From the NCBI GenBank assembly GCA_903813345.2, contig CAIIXF020000008.1, forward strand, positions 20,010,822 through 20,074,821: a stretch of 64,000 nt of DNA. The letters are read 5' to 3'. The stretch comes from Owenia fusiformis. Its lineage: Eukaryota > Annelida > Polychaeta > Sabellida > Oweniidae. Positions 48,757 through 60,958 of this stretch are shown piece by piece; position 1 is the first letter of the stretch, and every line of letters starts with the position of its first letter. The notes beneath the pieces are model-generated. The model saw only the letters and a program-made list of their open reading frames with translations, was not told the DNA's origin and ran no database searches. Both the position numbers and the translations under genes were made by a program.

Positions 48757-49390
48757 CTTGATTCACAGTCACAATGTCAGCCTGCAATCACACAACAGTA
48801 GAAAACATAAGTACTCTTTTATATTATATGGGCTCTGTGTGCTAATTATAGAGAATACAATACTTTTAAAATATAACAAATTTACAACTAGAACTTTGTA
48901 AATAACATAAACATCATCATGAAGAGGCTTCTGTTGTAGGCCTCTGATTTAGTAATTACATGTATGACATTATACGTCTCATCTTGCAAGCTTCTTCACT
49001 GTGAAATAATTTTTAGTCACCATTTTTTCTTAAATAATGAACAAGCTACTTGATTTATAACCCAACAAAACCCTTCTTCTATCTATTCTGTATCTTAAAT
49101 CAACTGCCTCTCTCAATGAAGTATTATCTTACTCCTTGATAATACCCAATCAACATTCAAACACTGATTTGAGAACCCCTCAGGGAATACTAATACATAT
49201 GGTAAAGAAGATACTAGAACGAAATTAATGAAGCTTCTACAAAATTAACCCTGTCCTTATTTCCTTCACTGATTTTCCAATCTGGTGAAAACATTCCCGA
49301 TTCAACAACTTGCTTAATTCAATATTCTCCTAATCAATAGACAGCCTTACAGTCAGTTTCTTATTAAGTTCAGTTGTTTTGTGATGAAAT
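48757..49390. other. 5' untranslated intron / upstream of TRIM gene
   Basis: The TRIM 5' untranslated exon piece 48757-48781 follows an acceptor; the noncoding first exon and promoter lie further up and were not located. No other feature. Confidence 0.45.
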
Positions 49391-50410
49391 TATGTGTAAT
49401 CTTATTGAACGTTTTTTTCTATGTACAATGATTTGTCGCTTTCACTTTATATTTATGGGTTATGAAGAAAGTTCAATATTCACCCTTGGTATACGCAGCT
49501 AACGAAAATTGACCGGTACGGGTCAAAAGCTGGACCGATACGGGTTAACGGTTTTATTTGAATTTAAAACAGCCATAACTTGCTCAATATTGACTTCCTC
49601 GTGTCTAATTTGAGATATATGATGCCTCTCGATGCTTTTAAGTACCCCAATTTTTTACAGATTTTTAAACGGACCAAAACTCTTTAAATGCGCATTTATG
49701 CTCTTTTCTCTCGAGAACGACTGTCTCATTTTCACGATAACTTTTATTTAGTACTTCTAACATATAAGATCTATTTTTCCCCATCAAGGTATGATGTAAA
49801 TGACATGCTATTTACATCTTGTGAGTTTCAATGACGCGCGTTTAATTTTTTAAAAAATGCCAAACTTTGTGACAAAGAATTTCATCAGATATTGCCCCGA
49901 ACCGGTCCGTCTTCTCGTTGCAAGCAGGATGAAATTCTTTGTCACAAAGTTTGGCATTTTTTATAAAATCAAACGCGCGTCATTGAAACTCACAAGATGT
50001 AAATAGCATGTCATTTACATCATACCTTGATGGGGAAAAATAGATCTTATATGTTAGAAGTACTAAATAAAAGTTATCGTGAAAATGACGAGAGAAAAGA
50101 GCATAAATGCGCATTTAGAGAGTTTTGGTCCGTTTAAAAATCTGTAAAAAATTGGGGTACTTAAAGCATCGGGAGGCATCATATATTTCAAATTAGACAC
50201 GAGGAAGTCAATATTGAGCAAATTATGGCTATTTTAAATTCAAATAAAACCGTTAACCCGTACCGGTCCAGCTTTTGACCCGTACCGGTCAATTTTTGTT
50301 AGCTGCGTATACCAAGGGTGAATATTGAACTTTCTTCATAACCCATGAATATAAAGTGAAAGCGACAAATCATTGTACATAGAAAAAAACGTTCAATAAG
50401 ATTACACATA
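49391..50410. repeat. Giant 1-kb palindrome (foldback element)
   Basis: Arms 49391-49886 and 49928-50410 are reverse complements along their entire length with a small number of mismatches and short indels, joined by a 41-base loop. The outer end is tatgtgtaatcttattgaac, and aaat flanks both sides (possible 4-base duplication). No protein domain in either strand. Confidence 0.9.
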
Positions 50411-50423
50411 AAATATAAATGAA

Positions 50424-51380
50424 GGACCCATGGTCATGTGCTCACACAGTTTGGAACCTTCAGAGGAATGTATATCCTGACTTTCAAAAAATATTGATTT
50501 GGATTTGTAGTCTCGAACTTTGAGAAACTTAGATAGCACAGTTGTGTGACCTAGTTTGATGACCTTTGACCTTGAAAATTTTACTTAGAGCTCAGTAAGG
50601 TCTATTGTGATTAAGCTGACCAAAATTTACATCCAAAAATCAATTTTAAAAATCAACTTTTTTGACCTTTCAAAGGTCACTGAAGGTCAACTAAAGGTCA
50701 AATCATAAAACTAATGTCAGATTTGAACTCCTGGCAACTTGTAGATGATTTTCAAAAAAAGATTTGGTCAAAATGAAGCAAGTTGAAAAATAACTTATTT
50801 TTACTTTTTTTTGACGTCAAATATCTCAAAAACGGTAAAAATTTGATGCTGACATATATTGAGCAATATGTAGGGAATGCTTTAATCTAGTAATGATGTA
50901 ATTCATTGCAAGAAATGATCAAGTATAAGGCAAACTTTGAGAAACTTGTCAATCACAAAACCTGCCATTGACTTTATACATGAGAAAGTTTCCTGAAAAT
51001 GAAAAAAGTCCTACTTTTTGTCAAATTTTATAGAGTAAACACCAAAAACTGTAATTCCAAGAGCTTTGAAATCTTCAGAGGACATAAGTTGCATGTACAT
51101 CAACTACTAAAAGTTATTTGAAAGTTCTACTTCAACAAAGTGTCTAGTATTTACAGAAAATTTGACTTTTTGACGTCAAAATCCGCAATTTCTCGGAAAC
51201 CGGGCGAACTTGATAAATGGCGATGATAGGTCAAATAGGCATTATGGATATGCATAAAATGAATGTGGCTATGAGTCAATCCGAATAGCAGTTTTAATTT
51301 GTGCGGCCAATGTTGACGGACGGACGGACCAACGGACGGACGCCTTGTCGATCCCATAGGCTCACTGTGTGAGCCAAAAA
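50424..51380 (+). mobile_element. Family B element (Helentron-associated-like)
   Basis: The 5' part contains GCTCACACAG (50440), the inverted complement of CTGTGTGAGC in the 3' hairpin ggctcac-tgt-gtgagcc (51359-51375), which is followed by aaaaa. The core has TGACCT-N5-AGGTCA and further AGGTCA copies. An acggacgg run precedes the end (51313-51342). Same design as family A but unrelated ends; a remnant lies at 30785-31160. Confidence 0.6.
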
Positions 51381-52050
51381 CAGACACCAGTTGCTGGTAA
51401 AAAAAACACACACACATTGTTGAGACTACTACTGAAAGTACAACTGATTCAAACTTTTAAAAGATCAAAAGTACTTAGAATTGATTTTGACAGCTGGTTT
51501 ATTGAGTATCATGTATGTAAAGGTAACAAAATCTTAAAAGATTTTTAAAAATAAAGCAAAATATCCCAGGCACCCTGCAGCTGCACAGGAGCACGTTTAA
51601 TGCTATAACATCAAAAACATCCAAAGTCATGATGCAAGACTATGTTGCCCTTGCACTTTCTGATAATATGTAAACATAGACATGAGAAGTTATCAAGACA
51701 ACAGTCTAAATTCCAAATAGTGGTATGCTTCTTCACCTTTCCCTAGACTATTTTGAGTCTTGATAAATCATACAGAACCAGATGAGTTGTGTAATTTTCA
51801 TTTCCAAGCATACATATGTCTATTGATCAACTAAATAGTACATGTACTAGCAAAAGGTACAAAAGAAACTTAACGTCTAATTGTTTGGGAATGAATAGTT
51901 CACAAGATGCCAGAATCTACGATATAATTTACAGGACACTTTAACTTAACAACAGGGAGGAATTATTTTGATCATTCTGATATCTGTGCCAAAAAGATTG
52001 TGAAAATTCTGCCTACATCTCTTGAAATGAAAAGAATTATGTACATCGCA
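51381..52050. other. Intergenic, no gene seen
   Basis: AT-rich sequence between the family B element and the 52051 MITE. Confidence 0.4.
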
Positions 52051-52235
52051 GTGTTCTCCGTAGAATGTTTTCTCAAGTAGGTGCAAAACTCCCATTTTCA
52101 CAATTCAGACCAAAATTGATCAAAATATTTCAAGTGGGTGCAAATGGATTTTTAGGTGGATGCAAGCCTGTTTTTAAAATCTTAGTTGGGTGCTATGCCC
52201 ACTTGCTTAAATGCTGGGAGATCACTGCATCTGAG
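52051..52235. mobile_element. MITE with CAGTGTTCTCC ends
   Basis: cagtgttctccgtagaatgt at the left and gctgggagatcactg at the right; contains internal near-repeats ttcaagtgggtgcaaa and tctcaagtaggtgcaaa. Same family as 28963-29068 by its ends. Confidence 0.5.
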
Positions 52236-53523
52236 GTTGTGACAATTTGTTACCAAAATAGATCCATTTAGGTAACCAGTTTAAAAAGTTCGACCACAGT
52301 GCATTATAAATATTTCAAATGGAATCTCACAGGTACTGAGACTACTAAGTTAATGAATTTTAGATAAATATCATTTGGTTGTGGTATAATTAGTTGGAAT
52401 ACTCTGTATATATTGCTGTTTATCCAAACGTTGTGTTTATACTCTCTCTTTGAATATGGAATTCCTCTTAAATAAAATCATACAGAGAATCTAGCCAAAT
52501 GATAACCAATATTACATCATATAATTAAAGCTCATGGCTTAGTCATGCTTTCCAGACCTATAAATCAAGAGGATCCTTCCTGCATCATAATATAGCGCTT
52601 CTAGCTATCATACATTTATCTGAGCAGATTGCAAGATGACCTGGTACATAGAAGGCAATTAGTTACATATCAACAAGGCTAACCCCACTGATTCCATGTA
52701 CAATGTATAATTATAACAAGAGTGGTGCTTTTGAGATGTTTTTATGGTTGATGGTGATGTAATCTATTTTAGAAATGCCTCTTTTGTATCTCTAGTTACA
52801 TATTTTTCCATAGCATTACAGCTAGACAATACATGGCCCCTTGAGACATTAAAGTGCTCCTTCCAGGAATACCTTATTTTGTATTCAACTTATCTTTTTA
52901 TAGTTAATGGTCGGATGTATTGTGAAAACTTATTGAAATAAATTATTGATATTGTCACCACTCTGAAATATTACAGTTCTATTCATTCCAGTTGAAAGAG
53001 ACAAATAGATTCATAACATTGTAATACTCAATTATCATTGTCAAATCATAAAAGTAGTACAGTGTATTGTAATAATTTGAACTGGGAAAGTAATCATAAG
53101 CACAATACATAACATGGTTCCCAAGACCAATATCAACAATAAATTTTGTAAAACTTCACAAAAAATCAATGAAATATGGTACACAGTATTATATTTAAAA
53201 GTACTAAGTATAGGCATAAGTATATACAATATGTAAAAATCCCATAATAAGCATGTTTGTACTTATTTAATATCCTATAACTGAACATTCGTTTTAGCCT
53301 GATTACCTGGTTCTTTTACCTTTACAGGAAATTCTGATACAGACAACTAATCCGTAATTTTATAAAGGTACATTTATTTATTCTGTTTATCTTTAAAATA
53401 ATGCAATTCTGTCACTTGAATGGTATGCAAAAATGCAAAATAAATTTACAATAACATAATATAATCAGTATATCTTGCATCTTGGTTACAGAAAGTAAAG
53501 TTAATGTTCAAGTAACATGATGT
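52236..53523. other. Intergenic / TLR 3' flank
   Basis: Includes a diverged end (52282-52305) of the TIR element seen at 19107-19390. The stretch next to 53523 is presumably the 3' untranslated region of the receptor gene. No other gene seen. Confidence 0.4.
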
Positions 53524-55698
53524 TTAGTCCATATGGTGTTTTCCTAGTTCTAACTTCAAATCCCTCCAGAATCTAGCTTGCTGTCGCTCATTATCACTCC
53601 ATTTAAAGCATGTATTATGCTTCATAATCATTCTCAACTTTTCAGACATTTCAGCTTTGGGAATATGCTCCATCAGAAGTACAATGATCATGTCCCTGTG
53701 ATCGTCTACCATTTTAAGAAGAGCCATGTCTACTTCTAACTGATTCATGGCAGCAGCCACCCAACCTCGACTTGCGACAAAGAGAATATTTCTACTCGTG
53801 TGGATGGCCTGGCCCATGGAAGTAAAAATTGATTCTCCAAGATTCATCCTGTTATCGAACATGAGATTAAACTTGATGTCTTCTCCATCCTCCAACTGGG
53901 TGCAGAGGTCTCGTTCAATCCACAGTTGTTTTTCACTATGGTAGCTTACAAAAGCATCATGCTCTATAGGCACATCTTGTATTGGTGAATAGCCAATGTG
54001 TTTCCGAGCTTTGTAAACCATTTTCTTATATAATATATCTTTCCAGAAATGTTTGAGTAATACAACTGTTATTGTGGCACAAAATAAAATGGAACCAATT
54101 GTTACAAGACTAGTAATCATAATAAAACCACTGTTGCACTCAATCCAGGGTATAGTAAAGTTATGAACAAACTCATGCTTTCTTGCTAAAGGTTTAAAAC
54201 ACATTTCTCCTTGGTAGTTCACAAGGATTTTTCTTCTTTTACTTTTCTCTGTTTGGCTCAACCAATCTCTAAATGGTCTCAAGTCACAATTACAATCAAA
54301 GGCATTTTCTCTGAGATATAATCTGCTCAATGCTGTCATCTGCTCAACATTACTAGCATCGATGAATATGATAGCATTTTGAGATATGTCTAGGTGTTTC
54401 AAACTATACAAATCTTTGAATAAATCCTTCTGAATGCTTACAAGTCTGTTTTTCTTCAGGAGCAGAATACGGAGTTTGTACAGTCCCCTGAATGTACACA
54501 GTGGTAGTTTGGATATATAGTTATCAGTCAAACTGAGTGATGTCAGATTGCTCCTACCACTTACTAACTGACATAACTCCTCTTCAGGGTATTGGAAGAG
54601 AAGATTCCCAGAAAAGTCAACTGATTTGAGATCACTGGAAGTATCTAGTAGTCTAATCACTTGTCCTCTATATCCATCGAAGTTACTATTCGCGTAAATA
54701 AGTCTCAAAAGTCTCAGAGTTGTTAAATTGCCAATTTCTAGGTTTACTGGTTGGAGACTAAACATGTTCAATCGTAACTGAGTCAAATATTGGAGTTTAT
54801 TCAAATCAAGAGTCATTTTTAGTAATAGTGATGATGCTTGCATTCCCCCAAGCTTTAAAAACTTCAATTTTGTCAATATATTAAATGCATCTTCTGCTAC
54901 ATACATAAAGTTTGAAATGGAAAGTACAGTTAAAGAAGATTTGACTGGCTCAAAAGCATCTTTTGATATTGTCCGTATTGTGTTTCCATGCATTTGTAAT
55001 CTATCTAACCCTGACATGATAAGTGCTTCATAAAATGACTTATCTAATGTCTCTATCACAATGCCGCATGCCACTACAGACAGACTGTTTACACGTTTAT
55101 TTTCCAAATCATGCAATATGTTTTGAACGTTGTCTCTTCCGAGGTTATAATTCTTGTTAAAAGACAGAAAACTCCAACTTCTGGCATGGCTGAATGTTCC
55201 AGGAACAATATTGGTAATATTATTCATCCCAAGGTCCAAACCAACATTGTCCATGTTTTGAAAACTTTTAAATGTGTCAACTTCTATCGCAAAAACACTA
55301 CAATTGGAAATGAATAATCTTCTCAAGTTTGAAAAATCACGAAATGTTTCATTTTTCAGGAGGCCAAAAGTGAAACCACTTAGTGACAGTAGTGAAATGT
55401 TGTTTGGGAGAGTTTCTAGCAGTTGATGTAGGGTCCACGGTTGTGTCACATTAGCAGGTGCAATGCAGACACAGTCAGTATTACCACATTGGCAGAAATC
55501 AGGTATATTCTTCTCTACTGAAGCATTTGTTTTACTGATGGCATCATGGTTTATGATCTCATCTTCAATCTCTAGTGGCATCTGATAGCTTGTAGTATGG
55601 AGGATATCATCATCATATACATCTCTTACACTGGCCTCTGTTGTCTCCAAAGTTGACAGTGTGGCAGTTGTAATAAGTAAGATCATCACCAACTTCAT
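53524..55698 (-). CDS. Toll-like receptor (single coding exon)
   Basis: Membrane pattern-recognition receptor of 724 residues. Signal peptide at 1-23 (MKLVMILLITTATLS). A short Cys-rich N-terminal cap (FCQCGNTDCVC), then leucine-rich repeats from about 95 to 455. One C-terminal cysteine cluster with FDCNCDLRPFRDWL ends at WIEC, so it is the single-cluster type. One membrane span follows (MITSLVTIGSILFCATITVV). The cytoplasmic TIR domain starts with box 1 HDAFVSY and has box 3 ARFWRDL. Box 2/BB loop reads FDNRMNLGESI where most receptors have an RD..PG-like motif, so the key proline is absent. An acceptor (cttattccag) lies directly before the ATG, showing a 5' untranslated intron. Subfamily not assigned. 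Confidence 0.95.
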   Translation of the reverse strand: MKLVMILLITTATLSTLETTEASVRDVYDDDILHTTSYQMPLEIEDEIINHDAISKTNASVEKNIPDFCQCGNTDCVCIAPANVTQPWTLHQLLETLPNNISLLSLSGFTFGLLKNETFRDFSNLRRLFISNCSVFAIEVDTFKSFQNMDNVGLDLGMNNITNIVPGTFSHARSWSFLSFNKNYNLGRDNVQNILHDLENKRVNSLSVVACGIVIETLDKSFYEALIMSGLDRLQMHGNTIRTISKDAFEPVKSSLTVLSISNFMYVAEDAFNILTKLKFLKLGGMQASSLLLKMTLDLNKLQYLTQLRLNMFSLQPVNLEIGNLTTLRLLRLIYANSNFDGYRGQVIRLLDTSSDLKSVDFSGNLLFQYPEEELCQLVSGRSNLTSLSLTDNYISKLPLCTFRGLYKLRILLLKKNRLVSIQKDLFKDLYSLKHLDISQNAIIFIDASNVEQMTALSRLYLRENAFDCNCDLRPFRDWLSQTEKSKRRKILVNYQGEMCFKPLARKHEFVHNFTIPWIECNSGFIMITSLVTIGSILFCATITVVLLKHFWKDILYKKMVYKARKHIGYSPIQDVPIEHDAFVSYHSEKQLWIERDLCTQLEDGEDIKFNLMFDNRMNLGESIFTSMGQAIHTSRNILFVASRGWVAAAMNQLEVDMALLKMVDDHRDMIIVLLMEHIPKAEMSEKLRMIMKHNTCFKWSDNERQQARFWRDLKLELGKHHMD

Positions 55699-56749
55699 CT
55701 GGAATAAGAGTATGAATATCTAAGCAAATATAAAAGAAACGGAACATCAAAGAGCATAATCTATGATAAGGAAATAACACATCATATCACAATTTGATTG
55801 ATTTTATTAACATTATACAGATCTTCTATAGATTGTTTGTTAGACATTCGATTTCAAATAACTGCACTAAGATAAAATAAGACCAAAAGAGGATAAACCT
55901 GGTACATGTACTTATCTTGTTTATTGCTTGAATTTCTGTGACTTCAATGAATCACCATATTGTTATTTTATGTAAAATAAGTGGCTAGTGTATCACAAAA
56001 CAACTAAGGATTCATAAATATTATATACAGAGTGTAAGAGCCTACCTTGTATTCCATTATAATCCTCTTGAACATATATTGAATGCTCTGGATCATTCTT
56101 CAACTTCTCAGATATAGGAAGAGGTCATTGTGAAAGAGAAAGTCTAAGGTTCGAACCTTTAATAAACTTTGGAACTTCCTTGTTGCAAACATATCGCATT
56201 TCCAGAGATGACAACTAATTGTTCTGATTGCCAGCAATCTTGGTCTAGATAATTTCTCTTAAAATTAATTTCATAGATAAAATAAATGTAGTTATGAATA
56301 TTTGTGTGATATTTTAGTTTATATACATGTAATGACATAGTGGTAATCATCACAATGTTACCTACATTAATTTTACACAAATCTTAAGAGTACTGTCACT
56401 TATATACAGCGTTCACAAAAACATTTTAAAATACATAAAAATGTTTTATAATGGTGGTTTATTATTTTTTCATAATTAGAGGTTAGCAAACAGTGAGTGT
56501 AAATTGTTGTACATCAATTTCAAAAAGATTTTGATTTAAATAAAAAATGTGTTAGGAATGCATTTTCATTTGTACTATAAATCAGCAAAACTGTTCAGTA
56601 AGATAAGCTGACATAAGAAATATAAGCAGAGAACTTCCACAAAAAACCTATATCTCCTCTTTCTAATAAAGCATAAATGTTGCTATTCAGGTTAAGATGA
56701 CTCAACTACATCTTATAATAATTCTTATGATGAACATGTCAACAAATAA
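55699..56749. other. Upstream of the TLR gene
   Basis: Holds the 5' untranslated intron and presumably the promoter of the receptor gene. No conserved motif or other gene recognised. Confidence 0.4.
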
Positions 56750-56845
56750 AACAAGGCATTCACATGCACACACCTATGGCCAATTGCCAACCACCGATCA
56801 CCGACCGCCACCACAAAAAAAAAGGAGACCATATCAATATAAAAA
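56750..56845 (+). mobile_element. Family A element, decayed copy
   Basis: aacaaggcattcacatgcac and accgccaccacaaaaaaaaa-ggagaccatatcaatat match the 5' and 3' blocks; the end hairpin is lost. Confidence 0.55.
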
Positions 56846-56929
56846 AAAGCAATAAAAGAAAAAATATTTTCGTCAATGAACCACCTGTCATATCAAAATT
56901 TATAAAATAATATTTGTAAATATATAAAA

Positions 56930-57440
56930 TATATACACGGGTAGTATCTAAAGCCCCGCCATGATTTAGAAATCGCGAGCAAGTTCCCGCTGAAATCACG
57001 AGCAAAGTCCTTTTTATTTGTGTCACCTGGAAATATGGCCAAAAATGGTAAGAATACGCATGACTGTTCTTTGAAACTTGAGGTATACTTTCAGAACAGG
57101 TATATCTTAACAAACAATGACATTGGCGATAAATATGTTTATCGGCATGGAAGAAACTGGCGCAAATATGCACGTTTACATAATTTACTGTAACAAAATT
57201 ACTTTTGTCGTTAAAATTGAGACAAGAACTACGATATGCATTCCTCATAATGAATATTGGATCAACATTGTATGTTTTGAAAAGTTAGTTTACAATAACA
57301 TCTCCTGTGGGGGGTGAAATACACCATTGGAGGTGTTCCAGTGGCCCCGCTGAAATTATGAGGAAGCCCCGCTGAAAACATGAGGAGGTCCCGCTGAAAT
57401 CAGGAGCAGATTTCACGAGTACCCGCTTCGATCACGAGGA
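56930..57440. repeat. Degenerate CCCCGCTGAAAT repeats
   Basis: ccccgctgaaattatgagga recurs in imperfect tandem at 57344-57420 (about four units of 20-26 bases). Related phrases in the same and complementary sense occur near 56955-57003. No gene. Confidence 0.55.
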
Positions 57441-57540
57441 AAGCTTCATTACATTCCATTAAATATTGAGGTTCTTCAAATAAACGTACACGAAAGACCA
57501 AGCAAAGTATTCCTAGTAATTATATATACTGTTTCATTCT

Positions 57541-57814
57541 AGGGACACGTTTCAAATGTTTTTATTGCAACTTCAAGTCATCAGAGCAGAACGATTTCGT
57601 CAAACATTTTATACAGTTTCACCCATCATTGGATTTCAAAATAAACGAAACCAAAATATATAGGAGAAAGATGGATATATCGTGTATTAGACTTCAACAT
57701 AAATTCAAGACAATTCATGAAGTTCAGGGGAATGAGCCTTTTATTAAACAGAGAGACCCCAAGTTCCAAGAAGAGGAAATTTTGAGAGAAATGAGAACCA
57801 CAAAGGCTCCATGA
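57541..57814 (+). CDS. Orphan C2H2 zinc-finger terminal exon
   Basis: After an acceptor (ttcattctag) the frame reads TRFKCFYCNFKSSEQNDF, then VKHFIQFH (one C2H2 finger), and continues for about 65 basic/charged residues to a TGA at 57812-57814. The upstream exon was not found. The finger and the following hydrophobic segment resemble the frame at 23351. It could be the last exon of a short gene, or a relic. Confidence 0.35.
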
Positions 57815-58080
57815 TAATTCAGAAGACGTTGTAGGTTCTAATTTTATAATTTAACAATAACATTAAAGTTTTTGTTTTTTAAATATTTATTTCAAGAATG
57901 ATTTATACACCATCAATGTAAAAAAATACGTTATTACAATACTTCAAAAAATGTGAGATGTCAGGAAGATTTCGATGGTCATTTGATGTTTCTCCAAGTT
58001 ACTAATGTCGTATCTAAGTATTCCATACCTGGCTACTGAGGTTTTGTAGGCACATAACGAGCCGATATACAATCAATATA

Positions 58081-58995
58081 CCATGCGTATCAAAAAACGC
58101 AACAGATTGTTATCTCGGAAAAGCGCAAATCAGTGATAACAGCATTGATTTCATTCAATGTACCATACATTAAAGCCTCATACTGCACCGTTTTTCTTCA
58201 AAATTATTCCATTCAAAGTAAAACAAAATTGCCTTTCTGTCGGTGCATTGCTTTATTGTAAAGAGTCCCTCGTTTTAGCAGCGTTTTGGTCCCCAGCTGT
58301 GAAATGCCGCAGAAAGTAGGCACTCTGTATAACAGAAAAATGTACCAACAGAAAGGCATTTTTGTTATGCTTTGAATGGAACAAGTTTGAAGAAAAACTG
58401 TGCAGTATGGGACTCACAATTCTTGATTTTCAAAGATTTGATAGGTCAAAAATTCAAATTAACGGTCGAAGTTAGTACCGCGTGATAGACAGCAAAGTGT
58501 TCATACTCATACTCTTGCAAGAATACATCCTATTCCCCTCCAAATTGCCACCACCTTTTGCACATAAAGATGCGCTCATCTCTCCATGTCATGCATGGTT
58601 CAGCCCTGAGTCATCTGTGGGTTAAAGCGAAGAATAAGCCCATTGGCAATTCTTTCTCGAAGTTTTGCAATATCTGGTGGAAGAATGATTAGCACAGATG
58701 CTCCTGAGATAGCTCCAAAAGAAAAATTCACAACAATTCAAGTCAGGAGAACTTCCATTGGTACTTAGCCCTTGCACTGATTTTTGCAATATCTTAAACT
58801 TGGTCCAGAGCCGATTTTGACCCACTGTGCAAATGAAGGATTTCTCACCTAACCATGACCACATGTGAATGAATGACATATCATTGCAAAGAGGAGGACG
58901 TGGCTTTATGGTACATTGGATGGAATTTATGGAGTCACCTCTAGTTTTGTGATTTTACGAGATAACTGCTTGTTGCGTTTTTTATTCGTCCTGTA
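58081..58995 (-). mobile_element. Mariner-type transposon remnant
   Basis: Ends gcgtatcaaaaaacgcaaca and gttgcgttttttattcgtcc are inverted; the end sequence recurs at 63195-63221. A minus-strand fragment (about 58879-58620) encodes SPDLNCCEFFFWSYLR, matching the SPDLNP-DFFLWGYL catalytic-region motif of mariner transposases. Only this C-terminal part is seen. A hairpin element is nested at 58174-58415. Confidence 0.6.
58174..58415. mobile_element. Hairpin element nested in the mariner remnant
   Basis: cctcatactgcaccgttttt with cttcaaaattattcc at the left pairs with ggaacaagtttgaagaaaaa-ctgtgcagtatggg at the right; arms about 95 bases (both also contain cagaaaggca-type sequence). Confidence 0.6.
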
Positions 58996-60614
58996 TAGTG
59001 TATGTGGGGAGTTATCGCTAAAGTACGAGACCGGGATGGATATGGGCTGTATCCACTCCGGTACCACTCCTGAAAATCGAACTCAATAAATACGTTTTAC
59101 TCAATTTACGAAATAAAGATTTTTTTAAACTTTACTTATGCTGTATATTTGAAATTTTAATATCAATTTATTGATCTGCTCCGGCAATATATGAGTGTAA
59201 AATCAAACTTAAAAACTACTTCTTGAGAAAATCCGTACTTTGGTATGTGTTTGAATTTTGGAAGTTAATTATCAATATGTTTATGTTTATGCTATAGAAT
59301 ACATCTGTTTTATCCCATACTTGGACGTGTTACGGGTACATAAAGCCGGTTTGTATATTTACATCATCATTACTTATATTTTCATCAGCGGGCAAATATA
59401 GCTTTACGTCCCTCTCCGAGCGGGCAGACTTAGTGACGTGTCGCAAAAAGGTCGCGCACGCATTGTTACACATTTTCGCTTTTTAACACCACAGAATGTG
59501 ACGTTTTTTTGAGAAAAATGTACACATATGGAAATCCTTTCGTCCTCCACATTTCCCTCTATAAGTCAAAACATTTAAGGCGAATAACTCTGATATCGTA
59601 TATGTATTAACAATGCAATGGGATAGGAGTATCATAAAACACGAATCAATTGATATTTTAGGTGAAATGAATAAACGTGTTGCTGTGCTTGAAAATAGGC
59701 GAATGGCGTAAATTAGCCCTATTTTAATGAATCTTGAAAACCTTTCGTCCTCCACTTTTCCACATACAACAGAAAACACATAGTTTTGCGAACAAAATCA
59801 ACTATTTATTAATGAACTAGAGTTTAAGAGCAAAATAATCATTTATTATTTATTAAAAATTGATCTCGTAGAAAATTGAAGGTAACAAAAAATGAGCAAA
59901 AAAGGTCGCTGTCAACAGATTCTATTTTTCAAACTCTATGACGTCACAATATGGGACGCTTACTAAAATTCATCCTTTGAAATAAAACTTCCATCTACCT
60001 TCATCAAGACGAAAAATAAGTATAATAGTCATATATTGTTTGAGTTATGAGCGTTTAAAGACGAAACTGATATATGCAACTTATTTCAGTTTATATGGGC
60101 GTACCGGAGAGTATATCAGGACTTATATTAAAGTGTTCCGTTTTTAGGAATATGGGAGAAACTATTCTCGCCCATATTTTAGGTGAAATTCAAACTATAT
60201 GGGGGATATTCTAAAAAATAGTTTGCTGTAGTACAAACTATATTTGGCTTTTTTCACAGTGTATATTGTTTGAGTTATGAGCTTTTAAAGACGAAAAATA
60301 ATTCAAAATGTAACATGTCAACAGGGGATATTTGCCAGATGTTTTGGTAAAAAACTTTTTTTTAAAAAGAACTCGCAAGAATCGTGAACGGAGTGTAGTT
60401 GATCTAAAAACTTCATCAAAACAGCTTTGAAATGATATATATCTTTAATTAGAATATTATCTTATAATCCGGGGAATCAAAGTTACATTCACGCGATACC
60501 CTTAAAAACAAATGCGCCACCTTTTTGCGACTCATCAGTACATCTGCCCGCTACGTCATAATCGCTGTTCCCGTATTGGTTCTTTTTTGTAACGTTCGCA
60601 TACTGTGAACAACA
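58996..60614. other. Intergenic with short direct repeats
   Basis: tatattgtttgagttatgag followed by c-tttaaagacgaaa occurs at 60033 and 60262. ctttcgtcctccac occurs at 59536 and 59747. These point to local duplications. No gene seen. Confidence 0.5.
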
Positions 60615-60686
60615 ATGGAGAAAAACGCAGACAATCGCGATCTCTTTGATGCTTTAAAGAAGGGAAGGAGCAGTATGCCCTGTTAA
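60615..60686 (+). CDS. Possible tiny ORF or truncated first exon
   Basis: An ATG-started frame, MEKNADNRDLFDALKKGRSS, runs 23 codons to a stop and is cut off where an inverted-repeat sequence (tgttaataatcaaagattt) begins. It may be the remaining start of a gene or transposase. Very uncertain. Confidence 0.15.
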   Translation: MEKNADNRDLFDALKKGRSSMPC

Positions 60687-60827
60687 TAATCAAAGATTTG
60701 AACAGGAAAATCCGGCTACGGACAAGAATACAAAACTGGACATGAATATTTTAGAATAATTCCATGGTTGGTTGCAAAGCTTTGGCCAATTGAACAATGT
60801 GATTGGTATGGGATAAACAGATCATCC

Positions 60828-60958
60828 TATAGTCGGTTCAGGATATTGGGATTATTCCTTGGCCAATATAATATATCTACCCTTGGGACCTACGACCCTC
60901 GGGCAGATATAATATATAGGCCTTGGGATAATCCCAATATCCTGAACCGACTATAGGA
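60828..60958. repeat. Palindromic repeat
   Basis: tagtcggttcaggatattgg with gattattcc at the left pairs almost perfectly with the complement ending ccgactata; arms about 52 bases around acctacgaccctcgg. Related to half-copies near 6408 and 25880. Confidence 0.8.

Noticed and set aside
60615-60686. A confident gene start
   Set aside because: Only 23 codons with no donor and repeat sequence at its end; kept only as a low-confidence entry.
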